The position numbers and the translations under genes were made by a program. The notes beneath the pieces are model-generated. The model did no database searches. It was not told the origin of the DNA and saw nothing but the letters and a program-made list of their open reading frames with translations. From positions 496,001-560,000 of the forward strand of contig CBDFGO010000003.1 in assembly GCA_965247125.1 (NCBI GenBank): 64,000 nucleotides of DNA, given 5' to 3'. Each line of letters opens with the position of its first letter. Positions within the stretch are counted from its first letter, which is position 1. The DNA is from CALBJU01 sp965247125 (GTDB taxonomy: Bacteria > Bacteroidota > Rhodothermia > Rhodothermales > UBA10348). Shown here piece after piece: positions 16,547 to 26,322 of the stretch.

Positions 16547-17920
16547 ATGCCGCTTCCAGCTCCGTATCGTCGAGAGATCAAGGCAACGCTGATGCTGGCG
16601 GGTCCCATTGTGGTGACTCAGCTCGCACATATTTCGCTGAGTTTCGTCGATACCGTGATGGTCGGCAGGCTTGGTCCGGACGCGCTGGCGGGCGTTGCAC
16701 TGGGCAATACGGTGTTCTTCAACACACTGATTTTCTGCATGGGAGTCCTGATGGCGGTGGGACCCATGGTCTCTCACGCATTTGGAGCCCAGGACGATGA
16801 TGCCGTAGGTCGGAGCGTCAGGCAGGGCCTGTGGTTGGCCGCGAGCTTGTCAATTCCCGCATTCGCCTTCATCTACCACGGGGGATTCTTCCTGAGTCTA
16901 TTGGGCCAAACGCAGGAAAATGTGGCTTTGGCCGGTGCTTATCTGCGAGCTATTGGATGGGGCATCTTTCCGTTTCTCGGCTTCATTGCACTTCGATCCT
17001 TTATAGAAGCAGTATCCCGGCCGAAGGCAGTTACCGTCATCGCAATTTTCGGGGTCGGCCTGAACATCGGTTTGAATTACGTCCTCATGTTCGGGAAATT
17101 GGGCTTTCCCGAGATGGGACTGGTGGGTACCGGTTGGGCTTCCACATGCGTTTACTCATTTAATTTCCTGGTGCTTTTCGGATATGTGGGCTGGCAGAAA
17201 GCCTTTAAAGAGTATCACATCTTTTCGAAGCTGGGCCGTCCCGACACGCACTATTTCAGCGAACTGTTCAGAATCGGGTGGCCGATAGGAGCATCGATTG
17301 GGATCGAAACGAGCCTGTTTATGGCTACCGTGATCATGATGGGCTGGATCGGGACGTCTCAATTGGCCGCTCATCAGGTAGCAGTGCAGTGCGCGGCGTT
17401 CACGTTCATGGTCCCTCTTGGAATTGGCATGGCGACTTCGGTTCGGGTGGGACAGGCGATGGGGAAGAAGGACTTCCCGGGCGTCTCCGTGGCCGGATTC
17501 ACTGGAATGGGAATCTCGGTAACATTCATGTGCGGAACAGCGCTGTTGTTTTTCTTCGCTCCGCGCTGGCTCGTCTCTCTTTACCTCGAAATGGATGTAC
17601 CTGCCAATCAGGTTGTGATTGAGCTGGCTGTAAAATTACTGGCGTTGGCCGCCCTGTTCCAGATTGTAGACGGGATCCAGGTCGTCGCGCTGGCCGCACT
17701 CAGAGGGATGAAGGACACGCGTGCACCCATGGTCCTTGCGGTAATTTCCTACTGGGGATTTGGTCTCGTTATTGGATACGTCCTGGCATTTCAGTTCGGA
17801 CAGGGAGAAACGGGACTGTGGTGGGGGCTCGTTCTAGGTCTCGCGGCGGCCTCATTATTATTGACGCGTCGTTTTTATAAAAAAGTCATCTTTCCTGATT
17901 TGACCCCAATGGTTCGATAA
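16547..17920 (+). CDS. MATE family efflux transporter (NorM-like)
   Basis: A 457-residue inner-membrane antiporter with about 12 helices in two MatE domains. Recognisable blocks are TLMLAGPIVVTQLAHISLSFVDTVMVGRLG near the N-terminus, then RSFIEAVSRPK, IGWPIGASIGIE, AAHQVAVQCAAFTFMVPLGIG and DGIQVVALAALRGMKDT. Members export drugs or metabolites using a Na+ or H+ gradient; the substrate cannot be told. ATG 16547 is preferred; a TTG at 16535 would add four residues. No regulator is adjacent. The 219 bp upstream, shared with the divergent glycosyltransferase fusion, show no clear promoter match. Confidence 0.93.
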   Translation: MPLPAPYRREIKATLMLAGPIVVTQLAHISLSFVDTVMVGRLGPDALAGVALGNTVFFNTLIFCMGVLMAVGPMVSHAFGAQDDDAVGRSVRQGLWLAASLSIPAFAFIYHGGFFLSLLGQTQENVALAGAYLRAIGWGIFPFLGFIALRSFIEAVSRPKAVTVIAIFGVGLNIGLNYVLMFGKLGFPEMGLVGTGWASTCVYSFNFLVLFGYVGWQKAFKEYHIFSKLGRPDTHYFSELFRIGWPIGASIGIETSLFMATVIMMGWIGTSQLAAHQVAVQCAAFTFMVPLGIGMATSVRVGQAMGKKDFPGVSVAGFTGMGISVTFMCGTALLFFFAPRWLVSLYLEMDVPANQVVIELAVKLLALAALFQIVDGIQVVALAALRGMKDTRAPMVLAVISYWGFGLVIGYVLAFQFGQGETGLWWGLVLGLAAASLLLTRRFYKKVIFPDLTPMVR

Positions 17921-18095
17921 TCGCGAACTGGGCGGTCTATGCAATAGATCACCTGACGAACGCCATTTTGCACACGCAAACTTCGAAGCTATTTAGCCTG
18001 AAATTCAACAGCTCTGTGCTACCGTTTGCGCCTCTTTATGATTAGGTTTAGCCGCATTCTGTGATTTAGCAAACTGATTCAACTCCGCACTCTGG

Positions 18096-18743
18096 ATGCC
18101 GCAGATTTTTTCAAGAAAGGCCAATGTTCTACCAACGCTGTCACTCGCCGCTTCGGGGATAGGTGGCGTGTTCGCCATCGTATTCGTCTGGTACTATTTC
18201 TCACCGGAATACACCGACGTGGGGTACGCGCCCGAGCAACCTGTCGAGTACAGTCACCAGCTCCACGTTGGAGAACTTGGGCTTGACTGCCAGTATTGCC
18301 ACACGAACGTCAAGAACACCGAGCACTCGAATATCCCCGCCACGCAGACCTGCATGAACTGCCATGGCCAGATTCGGACCGAGTCACTGAAGTTGCTTCC
18401 TGTTCGGGAGAGCTGGGTTACGGGAGAGTCGATTGAGTGGATCAAGGTCCACAAGCTTCCGGATTTCGTTCAATTCAGCCATGCTATCCACACCAACACC
18501 GGTGTTGGGTGTGAGACGTGTCATGGGCGGATCGATGAGATGGAAGTGGTCGCGCAGTCAGAGCCGCTTTCCATGAGCTGGTGTCTCGATTGCCATAGGA
18601 ACCCAGAACAGTACATACGTCCCAACTCTGAGGTGACCACGATGGGGTATGAGTATCCGGAAGGCTTCATTGATTTGAACATGGATCGCGTAAAGACCGA
18701 ACACATTTTACCTCCAACCAACTGCTCAGCCTGTCACTATTGA
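18096..18743 (+). CDS. actA: Alternative complex III subunit ActA, pentaheme cytochrome c
   Basis: A 215-residue subunit of the quinol:electron-acceptor oxidoreductase ACIII. One membrane helix lies at about residues 11-34. Five CxxCH haem c sites are at residues 65-69, 86-90, 139-143, 163-167 and 210-214, the pentaheme pattern of ActA. It carries electrons on the periplasmic face toward the terminal oxidase. It begins the block actABCDEF-small gene-SCO-coxBACD. A clear ribosome binding site is not seen. The 175-bp gap from the MATE gene presumably holds the promoter. Confidence 0.96.
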   Translation: MPQIFSRKANVLPTLSLAASGIGGVFAIVFVWYYFSPEYTDVGYAPEQPVEYSHQLHVGELGLDCQYCHTNVKNTEHSNIPATQTCMNCHGQIRTESLKLLPVRESWVTGESIEWIKVHKLPDFVQFSHAIHTNTGVGCETCHGRIDEMEVVAQSEPLSMSWCLDCHRNPEQYIRPNSEVTTMGYEYPEGFIDLNMDRVKTEHILPPTNCSACHY

Positions 18744-18799
18744 TCAAACGGCCGTGAGGTCACACGAGGCATCAGCCGCTTTTCGATACCTAACCGATT

Positions 18800-21700
18800 A
18801 TGATCGAGCTTCCAATCATTGACGCACATCCAACCGAGGGGGAAGCCCCCCGCGACCGGTATTGGAGGAGCATCAATCATCTTGAGAACACGGACCAGTT
18901 TCGCAAGATGAGTTCAGAAGAATTTCTCCCGGGTGCCTCGGACACTCCATCGGGAGCGAGTCGTCGCCAGTTTCTTCAGATCATGGGTGCCTCCATGGCG
19001 CTGGCAGGATTGACAGCCTGCCGTCGTCCGATCGAAACGATTGTTCCGTTTGCCCACATGCCGGAGGACACCATTCCCGGTGTTCCCATTCAGTATGCCA
19101 CATCCATGCCGTTCCGCGGCGTTCTTCGTCCCCTTCTCGTGGAAAGCTTCGACGGACGTCCGACAAAGATTGAAGGCAATCCCGAACATGCCGACAGCCT
19201 AGGAAAGACCGGAGTCTACGAGCAGGCGTCGATCCTGAGCCTATACGATCCGGACCGGCTCCGCAGCGTTTCGCACGGTGAGGTGAAAGCGGACTGGTCG
19301 GTTTTCAAAGACTTCGCCCTGCAGTTATCACCCGATTCTCGCGTCGCAGTCCTGTCGGAGGCGTCGTCGTCGATGACGTTTGCCGCAGTCAGGCGTCAGC
19401 TCGAACAGCGTTTTTCGTCTGTGAACTGGGTCACCTACGGCCAGGCGGTCGGAAACAACACGGCACGCGGTACGGAAGCTACTTTTGGACGTGCACATCG
19501 CGGGGTATATGATCTTGCCAACGCCGAAGTAATTGTCAGCCTGGATTCTGATTTTCTCGGATCCAACAGCGAGGATCCCGTTTCCAGTATGCGAGGCTTC
19601 GCTGCTGGCCGCGACGTGGATTCGAGCGATGATATGAGTCGCCTGTACGTCATCGAGAGTGACTATTCGATCACAGGCGGTATGGCCGACAACCGGCTCC
19701 GCCTCAAATCATCTGAAATCAGTTCGTTTGCGGCCGCACTGGCCGCCGAGATGGGCGTCTACTCGGGTGATGGCGGCGTTCACTCTTCGCATGCATGGAT
19801 CAACGAGATTGCCAGCGATTTGAGGCGAGCAGGCTCTGCAGGTCTAGTGGTTGCGGGCAGCAATCAGCCGGTAGGAGTCCACGCGCTCGCTGCCGCAATA
19901 AATGCAGAAATCGGTGCCGTTGGCACAACTGTTACGTATCTGGAGGTACTGGAGGACTCTTCGGACCAGACCGCGGCGTTGAGCCAGTTGATGGCTGACA
20001 TGAGTGCCGGCGCTGTTGATCTTGTCTTGACGTTGGGAGTCAATCCAGTCTATGAGGTCGCCGGATTCGGAGATGCCTACCAAACGGTGGTGAATCGAAT
20101 CCATCTCAGCCTGTATGACGATGAAACGGCACGCCTCGCATCGTGGACTATCCCACAGACGCATTATCTGGAAGAATGGGGTGATGGCCGAAGTCAGAGC
20201 GGTTACGCTGCAATCATCCAACCGCTGATAGCTCCGTTGTACGAAGATGCGCATTCGTCGATCGAACTGGTTGGTTTGCTCGGGAGTGCAAGCGAGCAAT
20301 TCGGTTACGACCTGGTTCGCGCTACCTGGCGAGAGAGATTGTCGGGGAATTTTGACAAGGGATGGCGCCTGGTTGTGCACGACGGATTCGAGGCGGGCTC
20401 CGCGTACGATGCTGTTTCCGTGTCCGCCTCGGCTTCTGGAATAGCAGCTGCAGCTACCGATTTGAATGTCTCGGCGCACGAGGGGATCGAGGTGGTCGTC
20501 AGCACCGATCCAAAGGTCTTCGACGGCCGCTTTGCCAACAATGCGTGGCTGCAAGAATTACCTGATCCGACCACAAAGGTCGTGTGGGACAATGTTGCGA
20601 AAATGAATCCCGCAACGGCCGAGCGTCTTGGACTCGGATACGTTCTCGACGGAGGACAATATTTCACGGATACCGTGAGGGTCGAAGCAAACGGGCAGGG
20701 CGTCGTACTTCCTGTCTGGGTTCAGCCCGGCCTGGCCGACGACTCGGTGCAGATTTCTCTCGGATACGGCCGGGAAGTAGGTAGCGAACGCGAAGAACGT
20801 GAAACCAATTTTTTCGATCTCGATGATTTCACCGATGTGTACGGTCACGGCGCCATCTCGACCGGCGTTGGAGCCAATACGGCGCCTCTAGCAACGGGAG
20901 GAAGGATTTCCTCCGGCGCGGTGACAAAATCCGGCTCCGGATATCTGGTCGCATCCACGCAAGATCACGGTGCTCTCCAGGAAGAAGGCAGGCAGGTTCA
21001 GAAGCGTGGATTATTCCGCATGGCGACGGTCGAAGAATATCGGGCCAACCCGAAATTCGTTGCGGGCGGCGAACCGACGCCAATCAGAGAAGACTGGGAA
21101 GACTACCCGACCATCTGGGAGAAGAGTCACCCCAAAAACGCAGACTACATCACGTCTTCCATCTACCATGACAATCAGTGGGGGATGGTGATCGACCTGA
21201 ACACCTGTACGGGGTGTAATGCATGTGTGGTCGCCTGTCAGGCGGAAAACAACGTTCAGGTGGTCGGAAAGGATCAGGTATCTCGGGGACGAGAAATGCA
21301 GTGGATTCGCATGGATCGTTATTTCGTCAGTGGCGATGGTGATTCGTTCGACGATCCACAGATGGTCATGCAGCCTCTTCCATGTCAGCACTGCGAAAAT
21401 GCTCCGTGTGAAGAAGTGTGTCCGGTCGCGGCAACGGTCCATTCACCGGACGGCACGAACCAGATGATCTACAACAGATGCATCGGAACGCGCTACTGTG
21501 CCAACAACTGTCCGTACAAGGTGCGCCGCTTCAATTTTTATAATTGGACGAAAACACTTCCCGAAACGATTCACATGGCGCAGAATCCGAATGTGACCGT
21601 TCGCTCGCGCGGTGTCATGGAGAAGTGTTCCTTCTGTATTCAGCGTATTCGCGGGGCAAACAAGACCGCTAATTTGGAGGATCGATCCCTTACCGATGGT

Positions 21701-21892
21701 GAGGTAGTCACGGCCTGCCAGCAGGTTTGTCCGGCAAACGCCATCACATTTGGAAACCTTGCAGATTCGAGCAGTGCGGTTTCGCAGAAGCGCATGTCGG
21801 ATCGCCGTTACGAATTACTGGCCGAATTGAGCGTAAAGCCGCGTGTCAGCTACCTGGGACGAATCCGGAATCCAAACGCCAATTTGACCTGA
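18800..21892 (+). CDS. actB: Alternative complex III subunit ActB, molybdopterin-family plus Fe-S fusion
   Basis: A 1030-residue periplasmic subunit. A twin-arginine-like segment (SRRQFLQIMGASMALAGLTAC, Arg 55-56) indicates Tat export, and the cysteine closing the hydrophobic stretch suggests lipidation. Residues about 80-700 resemble the molybdopterin oxidoreductase fold; in characterised ACIII this half carries no Mo cofactor. The C-terminal part, from about residue 790, is a ferredoxin-like domain with CTGCNACVVACQ, CQHCENAPCEEVCP, CIGTRYCANNCPY, CSFC and CQQVCP, enough for the usual three [4Fe-4S] and one [3Fe-4S] clusters. It links quinol oxidation to the cytochromes. It follows actA by 56 bp. 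Confidence 0.96.
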   Translation: MIELPIIDAHPTEGEAPRDRYWRSINHLENTDQFRKMSSEEFLPGASDTPSGASRRQFLQIMGASMALAGLTACRRPIETIVPFAHMPEDTIPGVPIQYATSMPFRGVLRPLLVESFDGRPTKIEGNPEHADSLGKTGVYEQASILSLYDPDRLRSVSHGEVKADWSVFKDFALQLSPDSRVAVLSEASSSMTFAAVRRQLEQRFSSVNWVTYGQAVGNNTARGTEATFGRAHRGVYDLANAEVIVSLDSDFLGSNSEDPVSSMRGFAAGRDVDSSDDMSRLYVIESDYSITGGMADNRLRLKSSEISSFAAALAAEMGVYSGDGGVHSSHAWINEIASDLRRAGSAGLVVAGSNQPVGVHALAAAINAEIGAVGTTVTYLEVLEDSSDQTAALSQLMADMSAGAVDLVLTLGVNPVYEVAGFGDAYQTVVNRIHLSLYDDETARLASWTIPQTHYLEEWGDGRSQSGYAAIIQPLIAPLYEDAHSSIELVGLLGSASEQFGYDLVRATWRERLSGNFDKGWRLVVHDGFEAGSAYDAVSVSASASGIAAAATDLNVSAHEGIEVVVSTDPKVFDGRFANNAWLQELPDPTTKVVWDNVAKMNPATAERLGLGYVLDGGQYFTDTVRVEANGQGVVLPVWVQPGLADDSVQISLGYGREVGSEREERETNFFDLDDFTDVYGHGAISTGVGANTAPLATGGRISSGAVTKSGSGYLVASTQDHGALQEEGRQVQKRGLFRMATVEEYRANPKFVAGGEPTPIREDWEDYPTIWEKSHPKNADYITSSIYHDNQWGMVIDLNTCTGCNACVVACQAENNVQVVGKDQVSRGREMQWIRMDRYFVSGDGDSFDDPQMVMQPLPCQHCENAPCEEVCPVAATVHSPDGTNQMIYNRCIGTRYCANNCPYKVRRFNFYNWTKTLPETIHMAQNPNVTVRSRGVMEKCSFCIQRIRGANKTANLEDRSLTDGEVVTACQQVCPANAITFGNLADSSSAVSQKRMSDRRYELLAELSVKPRVSYLGRIRNPNANLT

Positions 21893-21930
21893 ACAGCATT
21901 CAGAATTAAGTAAACAAGAAAGCGACGCCT

Positions 21931-23391
21931 GTGAGTACGGCAAGCACGGATAAGACTCTAGCATACACAGCGGACTTCCACGATGAAGCTCCGCTGGTTA
22001 CCGGGGATCTGACATTCCACGACATTACTGAGATAGTCTCTACTCATACAGAGAAGAAGACTCCGTTGGCGTGGTATGGCGCATTCAGTCTGGCTCTTAC
22101 CGGGTTGATGATCATGATCATCATGATCGCATACCTGTTCTGGAATGGCACCGGAGTCTGGGGCCTGAACAATCCGGTCGGATGGGGCTATGCGATCGTC
22201 AATTTCGTCTTCTGGGTCGGAATCGGGCACGCAGGGACGCTGATTTCAGCTATTCTCTTCCTGTTCAGGCAGCAGTGGAGGACGGCCATCAACAGGTCTG
22301 CGGAGGCGATGACACTCTTCGCCGTCATCTGTGCGCTCGTCTTTCCCGGGATCCACGTTGGTCGGATCTGGGCCGCCTATTGGATGCTTCCGATTCCAAA
22401 CCAGATGGACATGTGGCCTCAGTTCAAGAGCCCACTCCTCTGGGATGTTTTCGCTGTTTCTACCTATTTCACCGTGTCGCTGGTCTTCTGGTATGTCGGT
22501 CTTGTTCCGGATATCGCTACGCTTCGAGATCGCGCCACGAGCAAGCTTCGCCGCCGCGTGATGGGAGTTCTCTCGATGGGATGGACGGGAGCCAATCGCC
22601 ACTGGCGCAATTACGAGAAGGCTTATCTCCTTCTGGCCGCCCTCGCGACACCTCTTGTCCTCTCGGTTCACTCAGTCGTGTCGTTCGATTTCGCGGTGTC
22701 CATTGTGCCTGGATGGCACACAACCATATTTCCGCCATACTTCGTGGCAGGAGCCATTTTTTCCGGCTTCGCCATGGTGGTCACGCTGGCCATCGTAGCC
22801 CGCCATGTGTACGGGGTGAAAAATATTGTGACGATAGATCACCTGGAGAAGATGAATATCATCATTCTTCTTACAGGTAGTATCGTGGGCTTTGCGTACA
22901 TCACGGAGTTCTTCATAGCATGGTACTCCGGTGTCCAGTATGAACAATATGCGTTCACGAATCGCATGTTCGGTCCTTATGCCTGGGCTTACTGGACGAT
23001 GATGTCGTGTAACCTGTTCTTCCCGCAGTTCTTCTGGATCAAGAAACTGCGCCGGAGTATTCCGTTCATGTTCGTGATATCGATCCTGGTCAATGTCGGT
23101 ATGTGGTTCGAACGATTTGTCATTGTGGTCTCCTCGCTGCACCGCGACTACCTGCCCAGTTCGTGGGACTACTACACGCCAACGATTGTGGACATTTTGA
23201 CATTTGTTGGGACGTTCGGGCTCTTCTTCACGCTGTATCTGCTCTTCCTGCGCTTCCTGCCGCAAGTGGCCGTGTCTGAAGTCAAAGGTGTCATGCCGCA
23301 GGCCGATCCGCACTTTTATGATCATGCCGGAGATGGGCATGTCGCGGGACACTCCGTAGAGGTGTCGCCGGAAAGTGAGCAACCGAATTAA
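21931..23391 (+). CDS. actC: Alternative complex III subunit ActC, NrfD-like membrane protein
   Basis: A 486-residue integral membrane subunit with about ten helices of the NrfD/PsrC fold, which holds the quinol site of ACIII. Typical stretches are WGYAIVNFVFWVGIGHAGTL, FPGIHVGRIWAAYW, VHSVVSFDFAVSIVPGWH and NRMFGPYAWAYWTMM. It starts with GTG at 21931; no ATG lies close enough to the first family block. It is a paralog of ActF, encoded two genes downstream. The C-terminal tail is rich in His, Glu and Gly and lies outside the membrane. Confidence 0.96.
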   Translation: MSTASTDKTLAYTADFHDEAPLVTGDLTFHDITEIVSTHTEKKTPLAWYGAFSLALTGLMIMIIMIAYLFWNGTGVWGLNNPVGWGYAIVNFVFWVGIGHAGTLISAILFLFRQQWRTAINRSAEAMTLFAVICALVFPGIHVGRIWAAYWMLPIPNQMDMWPQFKSPLLWDVFAVSTYFTVSLVFWYVGLVPDIATLRDRATSKLRRRVMGVLSMGWTGANRHWRNYEKAYLLLAALATPLVLSVHSVVSFDFAVSIVPGWHTTIFPPYFVAGAIFSGFAMVVTLAIVARHVYGVKNIVTIDHLEKMNIIILLTGSIVGFAYITEFFIAWYSGVQYEQYAFTNRMFGPYAWAYWTMMSCNLFFPQFFWIKKLRRSIPFMFVISILVNVGMWFERFVIVVSSLHRDYLPSSWDYYTPTIVDILTFVGTFGLFFTLYLLFLRFLPQVAVSEVKGVMPQADPHFYDHAGDGHVAGHSVEVSPESEQPN

Positions 23392-23418
23392 CCCTAATCG
23401 TCTGAAATCAGAGCAATC

Positions 23419-24021
23419 ATGCTGAACCAACTGGCAACTCAAGTCAAGGCGACGATGAGCATTTACGAAGCTCAGGACGACGACGTGTACGGAGTCCTGG
23501 CCGAGTTTGCGCATCCGGGTGAGCTGCTACACGCGGCGAAAGCTGTACACGAAGCGGGATACAGTCATTTCGATACACACAGCCCATTTCCTATCCACGG
23601 AATGGACAAGGCCATGGGCCTGGGCAACTCCATCATCGGATGGATCACGTTCGGCGGAGGAATCACCGGTTTGTCCGTTGCAACGTGGATGCAGTGGTGG
23701 ATGGGCGAAGTCAGCTATCCGATCAACATCAGCGGGAAACCATTTTTCGCAGTCGAGCCTTCCATTCCCGTCATGTTTGAATTGACCATTCTGTTCGCGG
23801 CGCTCTTGACAGTCGCCGGCATGTTTGCCCTCAATGGATTGCCGAGACCCTACAATCCGCTTTTCTATTCGCGCGAATTTTTACGCGTAACCGATGATGC
23901 GTTTTTTCTGCACATCGCAGCGAGCGACAAACAGTTTGACATGGAAGCGACAGGTCAAATGCTTACCGACCTGGGCGCCAGCCACATCGAAACCATTCGA
24001 GATACCGGGGAGGAAGACTGA
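23419..24021 (+). CDS. actD: Alternative complex III subunit ActD (DUF3341)
   Basis: A 200-residue membrane subunit. The N-terminal soluble part (YGVLAEFAHPGELLHAAKAVHEAGY) is the DUF3341 signature, followed by two membrane helices (about 73-95 and 120-145) and a soluble tail with the LHIAASDKQFD segment. ActD sits beside the quinol-binding subunits in the solved complexes. An internal ATG at 23455 (MSIYEAQDD) is an alternative start that would remove twelve residues. It lies 27 bp after actC. Confidence 0.94.
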   Translation: MLNQLATQVKATMSIYEAQDDDVYGVLAEFAHPGELLHAAKAVHEAGYSHFDTHSPFPIHGMDKAMGLGNSIIGWITFGGGITGLSVATWMQWWMGEVSYPINISGKPFFAVEPSIPVMFELTILFAALLTVAGMFALNGLPRPYNPLFYSREFLRVTDDAFFLHIAASDKQFDMEATGQMLTDLGASHIETIRDTGEED

Positions 24022-24062
24022 CCCAGGAAATGGATCATTCCATTTTCAAGGAGACATCAATC

Positions 24063-24671
24063 ATGATGAAGCGATCAACACACGTATTCGGGGTCCTTGG
24101 CCTGCTGATTAAGACCCTTGTAATGAGTGGTTGTCAGGGAGGACTGTCCGACAAGCCGCCGATCCATATCAATCCGAATATGGACTCCCAGGAAAAGTTT
24201 GAAGCACAGGAAGCCAATCCGTTTTTCGAGGATGGTCGCGCCATGCGTCTTCCCGTTAGTGGAACCGTCGCGAGAGGTTTTTTGAAGGAAGATGTTGTGT
24301 ACTGGACCGGCCGGGACGAAGAAGGGACTTTTGCCAGCAATCCTGTCACGGTAGATCAGGCGCTCCTGGAAAGAGGTCGTGAGCGATATGACATCTATTG
24401 CAGCGTTTGCCATGGACTGGCCGGAGACGGGAAGGGCATTCTGATGACCGGCAATTACGGCTACGTCCCAGCGCCATCCTACCACACAGGGTTCCTCCGC
24501 AGGAGGCCCGATGGATACTTCTACGATGCACTGACGAATGGCATCAGGACGATGCCAGGTTATGGCTCACAGATTCCCTTAGGGGACCGATGGGCAATCG
24601 TAGCCTATATCCGTGCGTTGCAGCGCAGTCAACGTGCACCGGCCGTGGATGTACCCGAAAGCCGACAATAG
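24063..24671 (+). CDS. actE: Alternative complex III subunit ActE, monohaem cytochrome c lipoprotein
   Basis: A protein of about 202 residues with an N-terminal signal ending in the lipobox VMSGC. One haem c site, CSVCH, is followed by GLAGDGKG, and a later Met in RTMPGYGSQIP is the likely distal ligand. ActE takes electrons from ActA and may pass them to the oxidase. The start is set at ATG 24063 because an AAGGAG motif lies about 10 bp upstream, although the frame opens at 24030. The gene is 41 bp after actD. Confidence 0.94.
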   Translation: MMKRSTHVFGVLGLLIKTLVMSGCQGGLSDKPPIHINPNMDSQEKFEAQEANPFFEDGRAMRLPVSGTVARGFLKEDVVYWTGRDEEGTFASNPVTVDQALLERGRERYDIYCSVCHGLAGDGKGILMTGNYGYVPAPSYHTGFLRRRPDGYFYDALTNGIRTMPGYGSQIPLGDRWAIVAYIRALQRSQRAPAVDVPESRQ

Positions 24672-24725
24672 TTAAAACTGATTAGAGCCTGACCTGCTTC
24701 AGGTGGAATAAAAAGCGAAAGCTGT

Positions 24726-25988
24726 ATGTCTCAGACCGTAAAACGTAGCAACCCGCTGATGTGGTTGATCGATCCACTCCAGTCTACGGCCAGTCACGCT
24801 GATCCGGTTTACCGGTTCAAATGGTCACAAATGGCGTGGATGTTACCGCTGGCGATCGGAATTGCGGGATTGGTCATCAGCGCGGTTGGATGGGCAACTG
24901 ATTCTCGTCAATTCTTTTTTTCCTATCTGATAGGATGGTCGTTCTGCCTCTCTCTGGCGCTCGGGGGATATTTTTTCGTCGTGATCCAGCACCTCACCAA
25001 AGCACGTTGGAGCGTTGTGGTTCGCCGAATACCGGAAGCTCTCATCTGGTCGTTCCCTCTCCTGGCCATTCTTGGCATCCCAATTGTCCTGGGGATGCAC
25101 GACCTGTACCACTGGACCCATCATGAGCTGATTGATCCTGCCAGTGAACTTTACGATCCGATCATTGCGGGTAAGGCCAGCTACCTCAATACGCCCTTCT
25201 TTTTTGCGCGGATGGCATTTTACTTTGTCGTATGGATCTGGATCTCCTTCAAGCTCTATACCCTTAGCCTGAGGCAGGACGTAGACCCGGATCCTTCCAT
25301 TCCCAAAAAGCAGCGCAAGATCAGCGCCATTGGACTCCCCCTGGGAGCAGTGACAACGGCTTTCGGCGGAATGGATCTGTTGATGACGCTGGATCCGCAC
25401 TGGTTTTCCACCATTTTTGGTGTGTATTTCTTCGCCGGCTCGTTCATGGCCATCATGGCAGTCATTGCACTCATTGCGATGATCCTGCAGCGCAACGGAA
25501 TGCTTCGCGGTGTCATTACGACAGAACATTACCAGGATCTCGGAAAGTTTTTGTTCGGGTTCATGGTGTTCTGGGCATATATCGCATTCAGCCAGTACAT
25601 GCTCATCTGGTACGCAAATCTTCCTGAAGAGACCATTTTTTACCGCCACCGGCTTGAGCATGGATGGGAGGTTTATAGCGCCATCCTTCTGATTGTTCAC
25701 TTCGTGATTCCGTTTTTTATTCTAGTCGGAAGGTGGGCCAAGAGAATTTTGCCCGTACTCGCATTCATGTGTGTATGGATGCTAGTCGTTCATTGGTTCG
25801 ATATATTCTGGATTGTGGCCCCTGTACTGCATGGTGACCATGCAATGATTAGTCTTTACGACGTGAGCGCATGGTTAGGCGTGTTCGGCGTCTTCACCGG
25901 CGCTTTCATGTATCGGCTCAGTCGACATGCTCTGGTTCCGCAGAGAGACCCCAGACTGCATAAGTCGCTCTCGTTTACGAACACCTGA
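24726..25988 (+). CDS. actF: Alternative complex III subunit ActF, NrfD-like membrane protein
   Basis: A 420-residue membrane subunit with about ten helices, a paralog of ActC. Family blocks include FFSYLIGWSFCLSLALGGYF, TKARWSVVVRRIPEAL, FGGMDLLMTLDPHWFSTIFG, GKFLFGFMVFWAYIAFSQYM and LIWYANLPEETIFY, which are characteristic of ActF-type quinol:cytochrome c oxidoreductase subunits. It likely forms the second half of the membrane core. A small gene follows 14 bp downstream, as expected of a continuous operon. Confidence 0.96.
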   Translation: MSQTVKRSNPLMWLIDPLQSTASHADPVYRFKWSQMAWMLPLAIGIAGLVISAVGWATDSRQFFFSYLIGWSFCLSLALGGYFFVVIQHLTKARWSVVVRRIPEALIWSFPLLAILGIPIVLGMHDLYHWTHHELIDPASELYDPIIAGKASYLNTPFFFARMAFYFVVWIWISFKLYTLSLRQDVDPDPSIPKKQRKISAIGLPLGAVTTAFGGMDLLMTLDPHWFSTIFGVYFFAGSFMAIMAVIALIAMILQRNGMLRGVITTEHYQDLGKFLFGFMVFWAYIAFSQYMLIWYANLPEETIFYRHRLEHGWEVYSAILLIVHFVIPFFILVGRWAKRILPVLAFMCVWMLVVHWFDIFWIVAPVLHGDHAMISLYDVSAWLGVFGVFTGAFMYRLSRHALVPQRDPRLHKSLSFTNT

Positions 25989-26002
25989 TTGAAATCAGCA
26001 TT

Positions 26003-26308
26003 ATGAGTTCGAATACGATTCCACAGATCGAAGTCGAACCGGAAGGCGTCCACGCCGGTGCAATAATGGGCATAATTGCGTTCTGCTGCATTGCCCTGGT
26101 ATTGATAGTCGTCGCTACAATCGCACTTTCCGGTCTTCGTTTTCAAGAGGCAAAAATGGACGCCACCCAGGAAACTGGATACCCTCTTCTCTATGAGACT
26201 CGAATGAACGGGGCCGCGCTTCTTGAAGAATATGTGGCTCTGGACGGCGATTATTACCGGATTCCCATCGAACGTGCGATGGAACTGGAAATCAGGGATG
26301 CCAACTAA
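26003..26308 (+). CDS. Small single-helix membrane protein in the ActG position
   Basis: A 101-residue protein with one membrane helix at about residues 19-44 and a soluble tail of about 57 residues. It lies between actF and the SCO gene, where some ACIII clusters carry a small extra subunit (ActG), so it could be that subunit. The sequence itself gives no motif to prove it. The tail segment YYRIPIERAMELE has a regular, conserved-looking pattern that might dock against the oxidase or ACIII. It could alternatively be an assembly factor. Confidence 0.65.
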   Translation: MSSNTIPQIEVEPEGVHAGAIMGIIAFCCIALVLIVVATIALSGLRFQEAKMDATQETGYPLLYETRMNGAALLEEYVALDGDYYRIPIERAMELEIRDAN

Positions 26309-26322
26309 GACCTGCTGAGATC

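Noticed and set aside
16309..16800. 163-codon plus-strand frame overlapping the MATE start
   Set aside because: It covers the MATE gene in another frame and looks like composition noise; MATE has all family motifs.
22672..23514. Long open frame of 280 codons on the minus strand opposite actC and actD
   Set aside because: It is antisense to clear ACIII genes, has a composition unlike a real protein and no recognisable domain or start signal.
24843..25700. 285-codon open frame on the minus strand opposite actF
   Set aside because: Shadow of a well-identified membrane gene; rich in His, Gln and Arg with no family pattern.
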